DNA of 64,000 bases from Nitratireductor basaltis (GCF_000733725.1 NZ_JMQM01000001.1:1550001-1614000), one strand, 5' to 3'; positions 14,523-24,244 are shown, counted from the first letter of the stretch. Numbers and translations: made by a program. The notes: a model not told the origin generated them from the sequence alone.

Positions 14523-15658
14523 GGCAGTTCACGATCCGCCGATGTTCCGCTGCTTTCCCCGCCATAGAGCGGAGACTGCAGGTAGCGGGCAAGCGCGAAG
14601 CGCACCAGAACCGCGATCGCAGCGGCAGCGGGAACCGCGATCAGGAGCCCGACAAATCCGAACAGAAGCGCAAAGGCAAACAGCGCGAACATGAGCCATA
14701 CCGGGTGAAGGCCGACACTGCGGCCGATCAGCTTGGGCTGCAATATGTTGCCCTCAAGAAACTGGCCTGAGAAAAAGACCGCTGCCACGGCTGCGACCCA
14801 GTACCATTCAGGCCAGAACTGCACGACCGCCACGCCGATCGAAAGCGCCAGCCCGACCAGGGAACCCACATAGGGAATGAAGCTGATGAGTCCGGCAAAG
14901 AAACCGATCAGCAGACCGAAATTCAGCCCGACCAGTGTCAGACCTATGGCGTAGTAAAGACCGAGGATGAGGCAGAGTGTGCCCTGCCCGCGCACGAAGC
15001 CGGCCGTTGCAGCATTGATGTCGCGCGCGATCTGTCGAACCGTCTCGACATGGTCGCGCGGCACCCAGCTGTCGACACGCTCGATCATGCGGTCCCAGTC
15101 AAGCAGCATGTAGAAGGCGACGACCGGTGTCACGACGAAGAGGCTTGCCAGATTGACGATCGCCATGCCGGAGGTCCAGATCGATTTGAACAGCGTCGCG
15201 ACGAAGCCGGTACCCTGGGCAAGCAGGGCCGTCAGCCCTTCGCGCAATTCCTGCTCGGAAACACCCAGAACCTGCTCGAACCATTCCGGGTCCAGATTGG
15301 TGATGAGTGCCTGAAGCCGAGAAAGATAATCCGGCAGCCTTACAAGAAAATCGGCGAGCTGATTGGACAGCACAGGCACCACCAGCATCAATGCCAGCGT
15401 GACGGTCACAAGGAAGGCAAGAAGGATGACGACCGTTGCCGCAGTGCGCGAAAGCCCGATCTTCTCGAGCCGGTCGGCAACGGGGTCAAGGAAATAGGCA
15501 AGCACCATGCCCGCCAGGAAGGGCAGCAGGATGGAACTGAACACGTAGAGGAACGCGATCAGGAAGGCTGCGCCAAGCAGCCAGAACATCACCTGGCGCG
15601 TCCAGCCCGCTACGGGTGCGGCAGGCTCACGAGCCTCCGGGGGAATTTGTGTCGACAT
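14519..15658 (-). CDS. AI-2E family (PerM-like) permease
   Basis: This is a 379-residue inner-membrane protein with about eight hydrophobic segments. It begins MSTQIPPEAREPAAPV and has an early LLPFLAGMVLAYFLDPVADRL stretch typical of the family. The C-terminal IPYVGSLVGLALSIGVAVV and the long LIGRSVGLHPVWLMFALF region are also conserved. Members export small molecules or act as Na+/H+ antiporters, and the substrate here is unknown. The start at 15658 overlaps the upstream CDP-alcohol phosphotransferase gene by 32 bases. The longer frame to 15685 has no better binding site. The 3' end overlaps hdaA. Confidence 0.88.
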   Translation of the reverse strand: MSTQIPPEAREPAAPVAGWTRQVMFWLLGAAFLIAFLYVFSSILLPFLAGMVLAYFLDPVADRLEKIGLSRTAATVVILLAFLVTVTLALMLVVPVLSNQLADFLVRLPDYLSRLQALITNLDPEWFEQVLGVSEQELREGLTALLAQGTGFVATLFKSIWTSGMAIVNLASLFVVTPVVAFYMLLDWDRMIERVDSWVPRDHVETVRQIARDINAATAGFVRGQGTLCLILGLYYAIGLTLVGLNFGLLIGFFAGLISFIPYVGSLVGLALSIGVAVVQFWPEWYWVAAVAAVFFSGQFLEGNILQPKLIGRSVGLHPVWLMFALFAFALLFGFVGLLIAVPAAAAIAVLVRFALARYLQSPLYGGESSGTSADRELP

Positions 15659-16187
15659 AGCCGCCCATGTGCTTGATCCAGTCAACGAGATAGGCCGCGC
15701 CAGAAGCCACGGTCAAGAGGCCGGTGGCGTAGATGAGCGCATGCGTGAGGAAGCTTGAGGAAAAAGCAAAGGCCAGATCCGCCAGTACCACTGCCGCAAG
15801 CACGATCTGCGCGACAGTGTTCGCCTTGGAAACCATGAGAGGCTTCATGGCCACCGGATTGCCCATGATCGTGGCAAGCAGGACACCGCCCACAATAAGC
15901 GCATCGCGAGAGACCACCGCAATGACAAGCCAGAGAGGAAGCACCTCCAGATAGCTCAGGACGATGAAGACGCTGACCAGGAGCAGCTTGTCGGCCATGG
16001 GGTCGATATAGGCGCCAAGCTCGCTGCGCTGGTTGAAATGACGAGCGATGAAACCGTCCACGCCATCGGAGATTCCTGCCACCAGAAAGCCGGTGAATGC
16101 CCATCCCATATGTCCCTTCAGCAGTGCAAAAACCACCGCGGGCACCAGCAGAAAGCGCAACAGCGTGATGAGATTGGGTATTGTCAC
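15627..16187 (-). CDS. CDP-alcohol phosphatidyltransferase family protein
   Basis: This is a 186-residue inner-membrane enzyme that transfers a CDP-linked lipid head or diacylglycerol phosphate to an alcohol. The signature DGVDGFIAR is followed at the right distance by GAYIDPMADK (D-x2-D-G-x2-A-R ... G-x3-D-x3-D), which binds the metal and the CDP group. Five to six membrane helices are evident. The start is GTG at 16187 after a G-rich binding site (AGGGGGG). A separate, more typical PgsA lies at 28064, so this paralogue may make a different phospholipid, cardiolipin for example. It is the first gene of a - strand operon with the permease and hdaA. Confidence 0.85.
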   Translation of the reverse strand: MTIPNLITLLRFLLVPAVVFALLKGHMGWAFTGFLVAGISDGVDGFIARHFNQRSELGAYIDPMADKLLLVSVFIVLSYLEVLPLWLVIAVVSRDALIVGGVLLATIMGNPVAMKPLMVSKANTVAQIVLAAVVLADLAFAFSSSFLTHALIYATGLLTVASGAAYLVDWIKHMGGYVDTNSPGGS

Positions 16188-16428
16188 CTTCTGCCCCCCT
16201 TCAAAGCCTCGGCGGTGAATGGACGCGCGCCGTCCTTCCCGTATAGCATGAGCGAGATGGTTCGCGTCAGCTCAAGCATTCAGGAGGCGACTGGGCCAGC
16301 TGGCAAACCCACAAAGCAGTGGGTGCAGGCCGACCCAAGCTTGCAGCCATCACCGAGGCATGCAATTAGCCGGTCAGGAGGCGTCGGGCAGCCGCGCCGA
16401 AGGTCGCACTGGGGCAGGAACACTCATC

Positions 16429-17493
16429 ATGGACGACAAGAAGAACGGCCTCTCCTACGCCGATGCGGGTGTCGATATCGATGCCGGCAATGCGCTGGTG
16501 GATCGCATCAAGCCACTGGTACGCTCCACGCGCCGGCCCGGTGCGGATGGCGAGATCGGCGGCTTTGGCGGCCTGTTCGACCTGAAGGCCGCAGGCTTTA
16601 GCGATCCCGTGCTGGTCGCGGCCAATGATGGTGTCGGCACGAAGTTGAAGATCGCGATCGATGCCGGCATCCACAACACGGTGGGCATCGATCTCGTTGC
16701 AATGTGCGTGAACGATCTTGTCGTGCAGGGAGCCGAGCCGCTCTTCTTCCTCGATTATTTTGCAACCGGTAAGCTTGATCCGGAACAGGGCGAGGCCATC
16801 GTATCGGGCATTGCCGAAGGTTGCCGTCAGGCAGGCTGCGCGCTGATCGGTGGCGAGACGGCGGAAATGCCGGGCATGTATCATGGCGATGACTATGATC
16901 TGGCAGGCTTCGCCGTCGGCGCCGCAGAGCGAGGCCAGCTTCTGCCGACCGGCGACATCACCGAAGGCGACGTCATTCTGGGCCTTTCCTCGTCGGGTGT
17001 TCACTCAAACGGCTTCTCGCTAGTGCGCAAGATCGTGGATCTTTCGGGCCTGCAATGGCAGGATGAAGCGCCATTTGCGCGCGGCACATCGCTCGGTCAG
17101 GCACTGCTTGAACCAACCCGCATCTATGTCAAGCCGCTCCTTTCGGCCATTCGCGACACCCATGGCCTGAAGGCGCTGGCCCATATAACCGGCGGCGGTT
17201 TCCCTGAGAATATTCCGCGCGTCCTTTCGGATGATTATGCGGCCGAAATCGATCTCGATGCCATCGACGCCCCGCCGGTATTCGCCTGGCTCGCAAACAA
17301 AGGCGGTGTCGAGACGACTGAAATGCTGCGAACCTTCAATTGCGGCATTGGCATGATCGCCGTTGTCGCCGCTGGCCAGGCGGCACAGGTGGCCGGTGTG
17401 CTTCAGAAGGCGGGCGAGCATGTCACGACGCTTGGGCGCATTGTCCCGCGCCGCGAGCATGGCGTAATCTATCGCGGAGAGCTTGAGCTATGA
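16429..17493 (+). CDS. purM: Phosphoribosylformylglycinamidine cyclo-ligase
   Basis: PurM closes the imidazole ring to give AIR, using ATP, in step 5 of purine synthesis. It is 354 residues. The N-terminal [16 protein letters not shown], the [16 protein letters not shown] region, [11 protein letters not shown]-like [28 protein letters not shown] and the C-terminal [14 protein letters not shown] are family hallmarks. The ATG at 16429 gives the canonical N-terminus and has GCAGGA upstream. The longer frame from 16360 is not conserved. It overlaps purN by ATGA. A 240-base spacer separates it from the divergent operon and must hold promoters for both. Confidence 0.97.
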   Translation: MDDKKNGLSYADAGVDIDAGNALVDRIKPLVRSTRRPGADGEIGGFGGLFDLKAAGFSDPVLVAANDGVGTKLKIAIDAGIHNTVGIDLVAMCVNDLVVQGAEPLFFLDYFATGKLDPEQGEAIVSGIAEGCRQAGCALIGGETAEMPGMYHGDDYDLAGFAVGAAERGQLLPTGDITEGDVILGLSSSGVHSNGFSLVRKIVDLSGLQWQDEAPFARGTSLGQALLEPTRIYVKPLLSAIRDTHGLKALAHITGGGFPENIPRVLSDDYAAEIDLDAIDAPPVFAWLANKGGVETTEMLRTFNCGIGMIAVVAAGQAAQVAGVLQKAGEHVTTLGRIVPRREHGVIYRGELEL

Positions 17494-18197
17494 CAAAGAA
17501 AAAGACTGCCATCCTGATTTCCGGCCGCGGTAGCAACATGACGGCGCTGATCCGCGCGGCAGAAGAAGCCGATTATCCCGCCGAGATCGTCGGCGTCATT
17601 TCCGACAATGCAGATGCAGCAGGCCTTGCCGCGGCCAAGGCCTCGGGCCTGGAAGCCATCGCGATTCCACGCGCTGAATTTCCCGACAAGGCCGCGCATG
17701 AGGCGGCGATCGAGGAAGCGCTGGACGGCCTTGGCGCGGAGATCATCTGTCTTGCCGGTTTCATGCGGCTGTTGAGCGGTGACTTCGTCAAGCGCTGGGA
17801 AGGCCGGATGCTGAATGTGCACCCTTCCCTTTTGCCACTGTTCAAGGGCCTGAACTCGCACAAGCGTGCTCTAGAAGCCGGCATGCGCATTCATGGTTGC
17901 ACGGTCCACTTCGTGACGCAGGAAATGGATGGCGGACCGATCATCGCGCAAGCCGCGGTTCCGGTTCTGCCCCATGACACGGAAGAAGAGCTGAATGCCC
18001 GTGTGCTGAAGATGGAGCACCAAACCTATCCGATGGCGCTGGCACTGGTTGCCTCCGGCAAGGCAGCCATGGAAAACGGGCGCACGGTCTTCGCGCGCAA
18101 CGCCAATGTCGGATGGGGCGAGTACAGCACGCTTCTGGTGCCGTCATCCATCGAGGAAGTCTTCGATATCGAGGATCTGGCGCGGCTGACGCCCTAG
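17490..18197 (+). CDS. purN: Phosphoribosylglycinamide formyltransferase
   Basis: PurN formylates GAR with 10-formyl-tetrahydrofolate in step 3 of purine synthesis. The N-terminal phosphate-binding [12 protein letters not shown], the catalytic [20 protein letters not shown] (Asn and His) and the later [15 protein letters not shown] (catalytic Asp) are all present. At 235 residues it is about 20 longer than E. coli PurN because of a C-terminal tail after NGRTVF. It is translationally coupled to purM by a 4-base overlap and followed by a strong terminator. Confidence 0.96.
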   Translation: MTKKKTAILISGRGSNMTALIRAAEEADYPAEIVGVISDNADAAGLAAAKASGLEAIAIPRAEFPDKAAHEAAIEEALDGLGAEIICLAGFMRLLSGDFVKRWEGRMLNVHPSLLPLFKGLNSHKRALEAGMRIHGCTVHFVTQEMDGGPIIAQAAVPVLPHDTEEELNARVLKMEHQTYPMALALVASGKAAMENGRTVFARNANVGWGEYSTLLVPSSIEEVFDIEDLARLTP

Positions 18198-18206
18198 TCA
18201 AAACAC

Positions 18207-18243
18207 ACGGCCAGCTCCAGTTCAGAGCTGGCCGTTTTCTTTC
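18207..18243. terminator. Rho-independent terminator between convergent purN and HD gene
   Basis: The 11-bp stem ACGGCCAGCTC / GAGCTGGCCGT with loop CAGTTCA is followed by TTTTCTTTC on the + strand. It ends purN transcription. The hairpin overlaps the last codons of the HD gene on the other strand. Confidence 0.85.
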
Positions 18244-18806
18244 GCGCGTGCGGTTGTCGCTTCATCGACGAGTTCGCGTATCTGCGCCAGTAACGGATGA
18301 GCTCCGGTTCTCTCGCGCCCATAGCTAAGATTGAAGGCATAATCGAAATCCGCCGGATTGCCGCCGATCACGTGCTGCAGCATGGTCTCGATCTTGTCGA
18401 AACCCTTCGCGAAGATGGCTTCCGCGGTTCTTGCAGCGCAATACTCATCCCACAGCGCCAGCATTTCGGCCTGCAGGTCCTGCGGCAGCGGCTCGCACAA
18501 GGTGATGAAGTCGCGACGTTCGCGCGCCTGCCGCGCGCCATTGTCCGGTTTCTGCTCGATGGCTGGCACATCGCCAGAGATCGCTTCGCCGAGATCGTGG
18601 AGGATGCACAATTTCACGAGTTTGAGCATGTCCAGGCCCGACAGCTCCTTCTCGAACAGTATGACGAGAAGGCAAAGCCGCCAGCTGTGCTCTGCAACGC
18701 TTTCGGGGCTACCCTGACGGGTGAAGCCGCTGCGCAACGTATCCTTCAGCCGCTCAGCCTCCTGCACGAATGCAAGGATCGAGCGATTGCGCTCACGATC
18801 ATCCAC
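18222..18806 (-). CDS. HD domain phosphohydrolase (YfbR-like)
   Basis: This is a 194-residue HD-superfamily metal hydrolase similar to YfbR-type 5'-deoxynucleotidases. The metal ligands are visible as AEHSWRL (first His), CILHDLGEAISGD (the HD pair) and a later Asp in the KIETMLQH region. Probable activity is dephosphorylation of deoxynucleoside monophosphates; the substrate is inferred from the family. It lies 14 bases downstream of the molybdopterin oxidoreductase on the same strand and is probably co-transcribed with it. Confidence 0.8.
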   Translation of the reverse strand: MDDRERNRSILAFVQEAERLKDTLRSGFTRQGSPESVAEHSWRLCLLVILFEKELSGLDMLKLVKLCILHDLGEAISGDVPAIEQKPDNGARQARERRDFITLCEPLPQDLQAEMLALWDEYCAARTAEAIFAKGFDKIETMLQHVIGGNPADFDYAFNLSYGRERTGAHPLLAQIRELVDEATTARAKENGQL

Positions 18807-18820
18807 GGCATTGCCCCCTC

Positions 18821-20923
18821 TTACAGCGCGCGCAGCCAGACCTTCGTGTCATGGAACGCAGCGCCACCATAAGGCGCGATGGAGTCTGCTCCAGTCAGCA
18901 CATTGATGCCTTCGCCACGTTCATGCGCATGGTTCGGCCAAATGCCTTCGGCGATGACCACGCCGCGGCGCATTCCGTCGAACAGTCTGGCGTGAAGCAC
19001 GACCTCGCCACGGCGGTTGCCAATTTCGACGCGCTGGCCTTCCTCCACCCCGAGGGCGCTCGCATCTTCGGGATGCAGCATCAGCTCCGGCCGCCCTTCC
19101 CGTTTCTTCGAGCCCGGTGTCTCGGTAAAGCTGGAATTGAGGAAGGTGCGCGCGGGCGATGTTGCCAGACGGAAGGGATGTTCGGGATCCGCTTCCTCGA
19201 TCAGCGCGACATGGTCGGGAAATTCCGGCAAGGCCTGATGCTGCCCCTGCACGCCGATGCTCTCGGGCGGGCGGTTGGGGGACGGCGTGTTCGTCCAGTC
19301 GGGGCGGAAACGGAACTTGCCATCCGCGTGACCGAAGCCATTGATGAAGTGCGCGGTGTCGAAATCGGGCTGCACATCCGCCCAGCGGTCATGGCGAAAG
19401 CTCTCGAAACTTCCAAGGCCGCTCTTGTCCAGCATCCAGTCGAGATGTTCGCGCGCGCTCATCCCGAATCCCTCGAGATGATCCACGCCCAGGCGCCTGG
19501 CCAGTTCCTCGATCACATAGAGGTTCTCGCGCGCCTCGCCCGGCGCATCCACGATTTTCGGCCCGAGCAGAATGTGCTGATGACCACCGCCGCGATATAT
19601 GTCGTCATGCTCGACAAACATGGTCGCCGGCAGAACAACATCGGCGAGCAATGCCGTGTCGGTCATGAACTGCTCATGGACGGCAAAGAACAGGTCATCG
19701 CGCATCAACCCCTGTTTCACCAATCGTTGCTCCGGCGCGACATTGGCGGGGTTGGTGTTCTGGATCAGCATGGCCTTGACCGGCGGGCCGCCGTGAAGCG
19801 CTTCGGCATCGCCGGTCAGAACGCGGCCGATCTGTGACTGGTCAAGCGAGCGCACATTGGGATCGGCATAGGCGTGGCCTTCGATCAGCGATTTGTCGAG
19901 GCCGAAGATCGATGAATTGGAGTGAAATGCGCCGCCACCCTCATAGGCCCACGCACCGGTTACAGCGGGAATGCAAAGGGCCGCATGCATGTTCACCGCG
20001 CCATTGCGGTTGCGGGTGAAGCCGTAGCCAAGACGGAAATATGTGCGCTTCGTCTCGCCGACCAGACGCGCGAAGGTCTCGATCTCCGCAATGGACAGAC
20101 CGGTTATGGCTGACGCCCATTCGGGAGTACGCGATTGCAGATGCGCCTCAAGTCCTGCCGGGTCGTCGGTATAGCGTGCGAGATAGTCGCGGTCGGCAAG
20201 CCCCTCGCGGAAAAGCACATGCATGACCGCGCATGCCAGCGCGCCGTCGGTTCCCGGTTTCAGGACCAGCGCCAGATCGGCCTGTTTCATGGTCGCGTTG
20301 TCATAGACATCAATGACCACGATCTTCGCGCTGCGTTCCTTGCGGGCCCTGATTGCATGGGTCATCACATTGACCTGCGTGGCGACCGCATTGGTGCCCC
20401 AGATGACAACGCAATCGGATTTCGCCATTTCGCGCGGATCGGAGCCGCGCAGGGCGCCCGCTCCCATCATCCAGCCGGTCCAGGCCGGATTGGTGCAGAT
20501 CGTATCGAACTGCTTCGAATAGCCTTTGGCATGGCGCAGGCGGTGGATCGAATCGCGCTGCACTAGCCCCATCGTGCCGGCATATTGATAGGGCCAAACG
20601 CTTTGCGCGCCGAATTCCGCTTCCGCCTTCAGGAAGCGCTCGGCGATGAGGTCAAGCGCGGCCTCCCAGCTTGCCTCCTTCCAGGCACCCTCGCCGCGCG
20701 CACCGGACCGCACCTTGGGCTTCAACAGCCGGTCGGGATGGTGGACCCGCTCGGCATAACGGGCGACCTTGGCGCAGATGACGCCGGCGGTATAGCTGTT
20801 GTCCTTGGCGCCGTGGACGCGACCAATCTGGCCATCCCTGATCTCGATATCGAGAGCACAAGTGGACGGGCAGTCATGCGGGCAGGCCGAATGGGCGATG
20901 CGGATATTTGCGTGTGTGTTCAT
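18821..20923 (-). CDS. Molybdopterin-dependent oxidoreductase (prokaryotic Mo-bisPGD family)
   Basis: This is a 700-residue catalytic subunit of the DMSO reductase/formate dehydrogenase superfamily. The N-terminal [4Fe-4S] ligands are C14, C18, C22 (CPHDCPSTC) and C50 (GVICAK). The central part has GTNAVATQVNVM and cofactor-binding loops, and the C-terminal domain has NRRGEVVLHARL. No Tat or Sec signal is present, so the enzyme is probably cytoplasmic. No partner electron-transfer subunit is adjacent. The substrate cannot be read from sequence. moaD and moaE at 28.6 kb supply part of the cofactor pathway. Confidence 0.9.
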   Translation of the reverse strand: MNTHANIRIAHSACPHDCPSTCALDIEIRDGQIGRVHGAKDNSYTAGVICAKVARYAERVHHPDRLLKPKVRSGARGEGAWKEASWEAALDLIAERFLKAEAEFGAQSVWPYQYAGTMGLVQRDSIHRLRHAKGYSKQFDTICTNPAWTGWMMGAGALRGSDPREMAKSDCVVIWGTNAVATQVNVMTHAIRARKERSAKIVVIDVYDNATMKQADLALVLKPGTDGALACAVMHVLFREGLADRDYLARYTDDPAGLEAHLQSRTPEWASAITGLSIAEIETFARLVGETKRTYFRLGYGFTRNRNGAVNMHAALCIPAVTGAWAYEGGGAFHSNSSIFGLDKSLIEGHAYADPNVRSLDQSQIGRVLTGDAEALHGGPPVKAMLIQNTNPANVAPEQRLVKQGLMRDDLFFAVHEQFMTDTALLADVVLPATMFVEHDDIYRGGGHQHILLGPKIVDAPGEARENLYVIEELARRLGVDHLEGFGMSAREHLDWMLDKSGLGSFESFRHDRWADVQPDFDTAHFINGFGHADGKFRFRPDWTNTPSPNRPPESIGVQGQHQALPEFPDHVALIEEADPEHPFRLATSPARTFLNSSFTETPGSKKREGRPELMLHPEDASALGVEEGQRVEIGNRRGEVVLHARLFDGMRRGVVIAEGIWPNHAHERGEGINVLTGADSIAPYGGAAFHDTKVWLRAL

Positions 20924-21010
20924 GGGGCGAGACTAGCCTATTTGCAGCGCAGAGCGTAGAGCCACAGTCACAAAGACGTCTCTCATTTCGCGCAAGACCG
21001 GGTGCAGATC

Positions 21011-21865
21011 ATGAATTATCGCCACGCCTTTCATGCAGGCAATTTTGCCGATGTGGTCAAGCACGCGATCCTGACGCGGATCATCGCCTATCTGCAGCGC
21101 AAGGACAAAGCCTTCCGCGTGATCGATACACACGCGGGACTGGGCATCTATGATCTTTCCTCGGATGAAGCCCAGCGCACGGGCGAATGGCAGGGCGGCA
21201 TTGGCCGGATCAGGACTTCAAACATTCGCGAAAAGACGAATCTTCTGAATCCCTTGCTGGATGCGGTTGAGGCATTGAATCAGGATGGTGAGATTTCGCA
21301 TTATCCCGGTTCGCCCTTCGTCACCCGCCATCTCCTTCGAAAGCAGGACCGCCTGACAGCGATCGAACTGCACGAAGCCGATGCGGGTGTTCTGGCCGGC
21401 AATTTCGAGGGCGACCATCAGGTGCGTGTCATCCATCTGGATGGCTGGCTGGCGCTTGGTGCGCATCTGCCGCCGAAGGAAAAGCGCGGGCTCGTTCTGA
21501 TCGATCCGCCCTTCGAGAAGGAAGGCGAGTTCGAGCGGATGGTCACGGGCCTGGAAAAGGCGCACAAGCGGTGGCCCGGCGGGATCTTTGCCTTCTGGTA
21601 TCCGATCAAGAACCGCGAGGCGGTAGCTCAGTTTCATCGCGACCTACGCGACAGCGGCATTGCGGATATCATCGATGTGCAGCTGAGCGTGCGGGATGAA
21701 AGCAGTGAGCCGCGCTTTGATGGCACGGGCATGGTCATCGTCAATCCGCCCTATATTCTCGAATCGGAACTGAACGAGCTTCTGCCGCTTCTGCATGATG
21801 CGTTGAGCGAAGGCGGCAAAGGTGAATACAGCGTCACGCGTCTTGCAGATGAAGCCAACACTTGA
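21011..21865 (+). CDS. rlmJ: 23S rRNA (adenine-2030-N6)-methyltransferase RlmJ
   Basis: This is a 284-residue AdoMet-dependent methyltransferase for A2030 of 23S rRNA. The family N-terminus MNYRHAFHAGNFADVVKHAI, the DTHAGLGIYDL motif and the catalytic motif IDPPFEKEGEF are present. The ATG at 21011 was chosen because it begins the conserved MNYRHA sequence; a codon three upstream also opens the frame. It is transcribed divergently from the molybdopterin oxidoreductase. Confidence 0.95.
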   Translation: MNYRHAFHAGNFADVVKHAILTRIIAYLQRKDKAFRVIDTHAGLGIYDLSSDEAQRTGEWQGGIGRIRTSNIREKTNLLNPLLDAVEALNQDGEISHYPGSPFVTRHLLRKQDRLTAIELHEADAGVLAGNFEGDHQVRVIHLDGWLALGAHLPPKEKRGLVLIDPPFEKEGEFERMVTGLEKAHKRWPGGIFAFWYPIKNREAVAQFHRDLRDSGIADIIDVQLSVRDESSEPRFDGTGMVIVNPPYILESELNELLPLLHDALSEGGKGEYSVTRLADEANT

Positions 21866-21941
21866 CGCTGACAAGCTGCTGTTAAAGATTGACCATAACA
21901 ATTCGAGGCGAAGAACCGCGCCTTCTCACGGAGTTTGACCC

Positions 21942-22397
21942 ATGCCGCGCCGCAGTATCTCAAGACTTCTGACCAACTTCATTGTCGGCGCTGGCCTGAC
22001 CGTTTCCATCGCAGGCTCGCCGGCTCTGGCCGCCGACTACCTTGTCGGACCGGGTGCGATCGTCGAGACGAGCGTGTGCGCGCATGAGAAGGTGCACGCG
22101 GTCATTCAGAAGAATTTCCGCTACCAGGTCACCCATGTACCTCACCTGCCGGATGTGGACATTGCGGCGATCTACAACACCAGCATCACGCGCCATCTTC
22201 CGGCCACCGAAAACAGCCCGATCGAGCGCCTTTACTGCCAGGGCACCGCGCAGCTTTCCGACGGCTCCAACCGGTCCATCTGGTATCTGATCGAATATGG
22301 TCAGGGCTTCGCTTCCATAGGCGACAATGTGGAATTCTGCGTGGCGGGCTTCGACCGGTGGAACGTCTACAACAACTGGTGCCGCGTTCTGCGCTGA
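21942..22397 (+). CDS. Conserved secreted protein of rhizobia, function unknown
   Basis: This is a 151-residue protein with a signal peptide (LTNFIVGAGLTVSIAGSPALAA). Four cysteines in the mature part suggest two disulfides in the periplasm. Conserved blocks are VTHVPHLPDVDIAAIYN, IWYLIEYGQGFASIGDNVEF and FDRWNVYNNWCRVL, which I recognise as a family widespread in rhizobia without known function. The stop TGA shares its last base with the ATG of the RNase T2 gene, implying translational coupling. Confidence 0.75.
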   Translation: MPRRSISRLLTNFIVGAGLTVSIAGSPALAADYLVGPGAIVETSVCAHEKVHAVIQKNFRYQVTHVPHLPDVDIAAIYNTSITRHLPATENSPIERLYCQGTAQLSDGSNRSIWYLIEYGQGFASIGDNVEFCVAGFDRWNVYNNWCRVLR

Positions 22398-23083
22398 TGT
22401 CCCGTTCATTTCCCAGCCTCAGGAGCGGGCTGCTTCGCCCTCTCCTGCTCGCCTGCGCGGTCGCCATTTCGGGCGGTGCTGCCGAGGCACGCAAGGCGGA
22501 GCAGCCCGGCAATTTCGACTTCTATGTGCTCGCGCTTAGCTGGTCGCCCAGCTACTGCATCAGCGAGGGCGAGCGGGCGAATCGCCAGCAATGTGGCACG
22601 TCGAGGCCCTACAGCTTCATCGTTCACGGCCTTTGGCCGCAGCGGGAGAGCGGATATCCGACCTATTGCGCCAGCCGGGAACCGGACCGCGTGCCGAACC
22701 GGCTGGTGGATGATCTGCGAGATCTGATGCCTTCGGCCGGCCTCATCGGCCATCAATGGCGCAAGCATGGCTCCTGCACCGGGGCGAGCCAGGAAGAGTA
22801 TTTCCGGCTTCTTCGCAAGGCACGCGAACGGGTGAAGGTGCCGAAAGTGTTCGACAGTGTCGACAAGCCCATCATGGCCACGCCTGAGAGCATCGAAGAG
22901 GCCTTTCGCAAGGCCAATCCGCAACTGCCCGGCGATGCAATCGCTGTCACCTGCGGCAAACGGATGATGCGCGAAGTTCGCATCTGCCTGAGTGAAGAGC
23001 TTGATTTCCGCAGCTGTCGCGAGGTTGACCGCAAGGACTGCCGGCTGGACAAGGTTCTTCTTCCGCCCACACGCGGCCGCTGA
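22397..23083 (+). CDS. Ribonuclease T2 family protein, periplasmic
   Basis: This is a 228-residue exported RNase that cleaves RNA through 2',3'-cyclic phosphates. The signal peptide spans residues 1 to about 30 (LLRPLLLACAVAISGGAAEA). The catalytic blocks are FIVHGLWPQ (CAS1) and GHQWRKHGSC (CAS2), with the expected histidines and glutamine-tryptophan context. Multiple cysteines fit the disulfide-rich fold. It starts one base inside the stop of the preceding secreted-protein gene. Likely function is scavenging of external or periplasmic RNA. Confidence 0.93.
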   Translation: MSRSFPSLRSGLLRPLLLACAVAISGGAAEARKAEQPGNFDFYVLALSWSPSYCISEGERANRQQCGTSRPYSFIVHGLWPQRESGYPTYCASREPDRVPNRLVDDLRDLMPSAGLIGHQWRKHGSCTGASQEEYFRLLRKARERVKVPKVFDSVDKPIMATPESIEEAFRKANPQLPGDAIAVTCGKRMMREVRICLSEELDFRSCREVDRKDCRLDKVLLPPTRGR

Positions 23084-23101
23084 AAAACCGTTCAGACAAA
23101 G

Positions 23102-23130
23102 AAAAAGCCGGGCACATGGCCCGGCTTTTC
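23102..23130. terminator. Bidirectional terminator between RNase T2 and Omp genes
   Basis: GCCGGGC / GCCCGGC (23107-23113 and 23119-23125) forms a short hairpin flanked by A5 on the left and TTTTCC on the right. It can serve both convergent genes. Confidence 0.8.
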
Positions 23131-23156
23131 CTCGTTAAGCTTCTGATCTGTCAGGA

Positions 23157-23813
23157 TTAGAACTGCATACCGAAACCAACCATAACCTTGTGGCTGTTGA
23201 CGTCGACTTCAGTCGGCGCTGCAAGGTCATAGGTTTCGCTACCGTAGTCGGTGTAGCGGTATTCAAGACGAGCAAAGCTCTTCTCGGTCAACTTAACGTC
23301 GGTGCCTGCACCTGCAGTCCAGCCGAGGTGGGTCTGATCGTCAGAGAAACCACCCTGCGAAGCTTCGAAGCGACCAGCTGCACCACCGGCGGTACCGTAA
23401 AGCAGGACGTTGTTGAAGACTTCATAGCCAGCGCGTGCACGCAGCGAACCATCAACGCCGCCTTCAACGGTTGCGGCTGCGGTATCGGTCTCGATGCCGT
23501 TATAATTCACGTCGCCTTCAAGGCCGAATACCCAAGGACCGGACTGAACATTGTAACCGGCAAATGCGCCGCCAACGAAGCCGTCAATGTCATACTCGGC
23601 ACCATCGACCGTTGCGTCACCGCCGAAGCCGTAACCAGCCTGAAGACCGGCATAGAAGCCGCCCCAGGAAGCAACCGGAGCAACTTCCATCGGCGCTGCA
23701 GGTGGCGTCGGTGGAACGTCCACGATCGCGTCAGCGGCCTGAGAAGAAGCAACACCTGCTACGGTGAGAAGTGCTGCGGCAGCAGCCGACAGCGCGAAAT
23801 TCTTAGTGGCCAT
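23157..23813 (-). CDS. Omp25/Omp31-like outer-membrane beta-barrel protein
   Basis: This is a 218-residue outer-membrane protein. The signal peptide ends at SSQAADA. The mature N-terminus is proline-rich (VPPTPPAAPMEVAP), followed by WGGFYAGLQAGYGFGG, the hallmark first strand of rhizobial and Brucella Omp25/31 proteins. Alternating beta strands end in an aromatic residue (VMVGFGMQF), as needed for assembly by BamA. A second, divergent copy lies at 24245. It is followed by a bidirectional terminator. Confidence 0.9.
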   Translation of the reverse strand: MATKNFALSAAAAALLTVAGVASSQAADAIVDVPPTPPAAPMEVAPVASWGGFYAGLQAGYGFGGDATVDGAEYDIDGFVGGAFAGYNVQSGPWVFGLEGDVNYNGIETDTAAATVEGGVDGSLRARAGYEVFNNVLLYGTAGGAAGRFEASQGGFSDDQTHLGWTAGAGTDVKLTEKSFARLEYRYTDYGSETYDLAAPTEVDVNSHKVMVGFGMQF

Positions 23814-24244
23814 TATGTGAACTCCTTAGCCAAGATGTTCCAAGATCGGATGCACAACTCGCATCCTTCTGCGCCCCTCCGCAGCAACCTGAATGATCAA
23901 GATGCGCTGCGGTTCCGCCAGTGACTGCAGAAAATCACGATAAAGGTGGCGGCAACGTGGCTAGAACTGGCCTCAAATTTGACCTTATGGCTTCAGAACG
24001 GTTTGGTCATGCACCTGTTGCAAAAATGCCAACAAAACAGGGGCCTGCGGGGCTGGTTTTATGGGTGATCGCTCGAAGGCGGTACCGCATGCCGGACAGC
24101 CGGATAAACTTCCGGAAGTTCAGGTGCAGCGGAAAAAGCAGGCAACATGGCTAAGAGAAGGTAAAGAAATGCCCCTTCGGTCGAGTGGATGAATGAGGGC
24201 AGCCGGTGCGACTGCCCCCGCTCGGTCCGCCTCAGGAGTCAGGC
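23814..24244. other. Intergenic region between two Omp genes
   Basis: This 430-base region contains the promoter and leader of the downstream Omp gene (- strand). It also has a small hairpin, GGGCAG / CTGCCC (about 24197-24217), that may end transcription of the upstream Omp gene. No gene was supported. A + strand frame at 23921-24154 has poor composition. Confidence 0.5.

Noticed and set aside
16188-16428. Purine-type riboswitch before purM
   Set aside because: I could not identify the conserved core of a known purine or PRPP riboswitch by eye, and the spacer separates divergent genes, so ordinary promoters explain it.
18770-19837. 355-residue + strand frame opposite the molybdopterin oxidoreductase
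   Set aside because: Antisense shadow of a gene with intact FeS cysteines and cofactor motifs.
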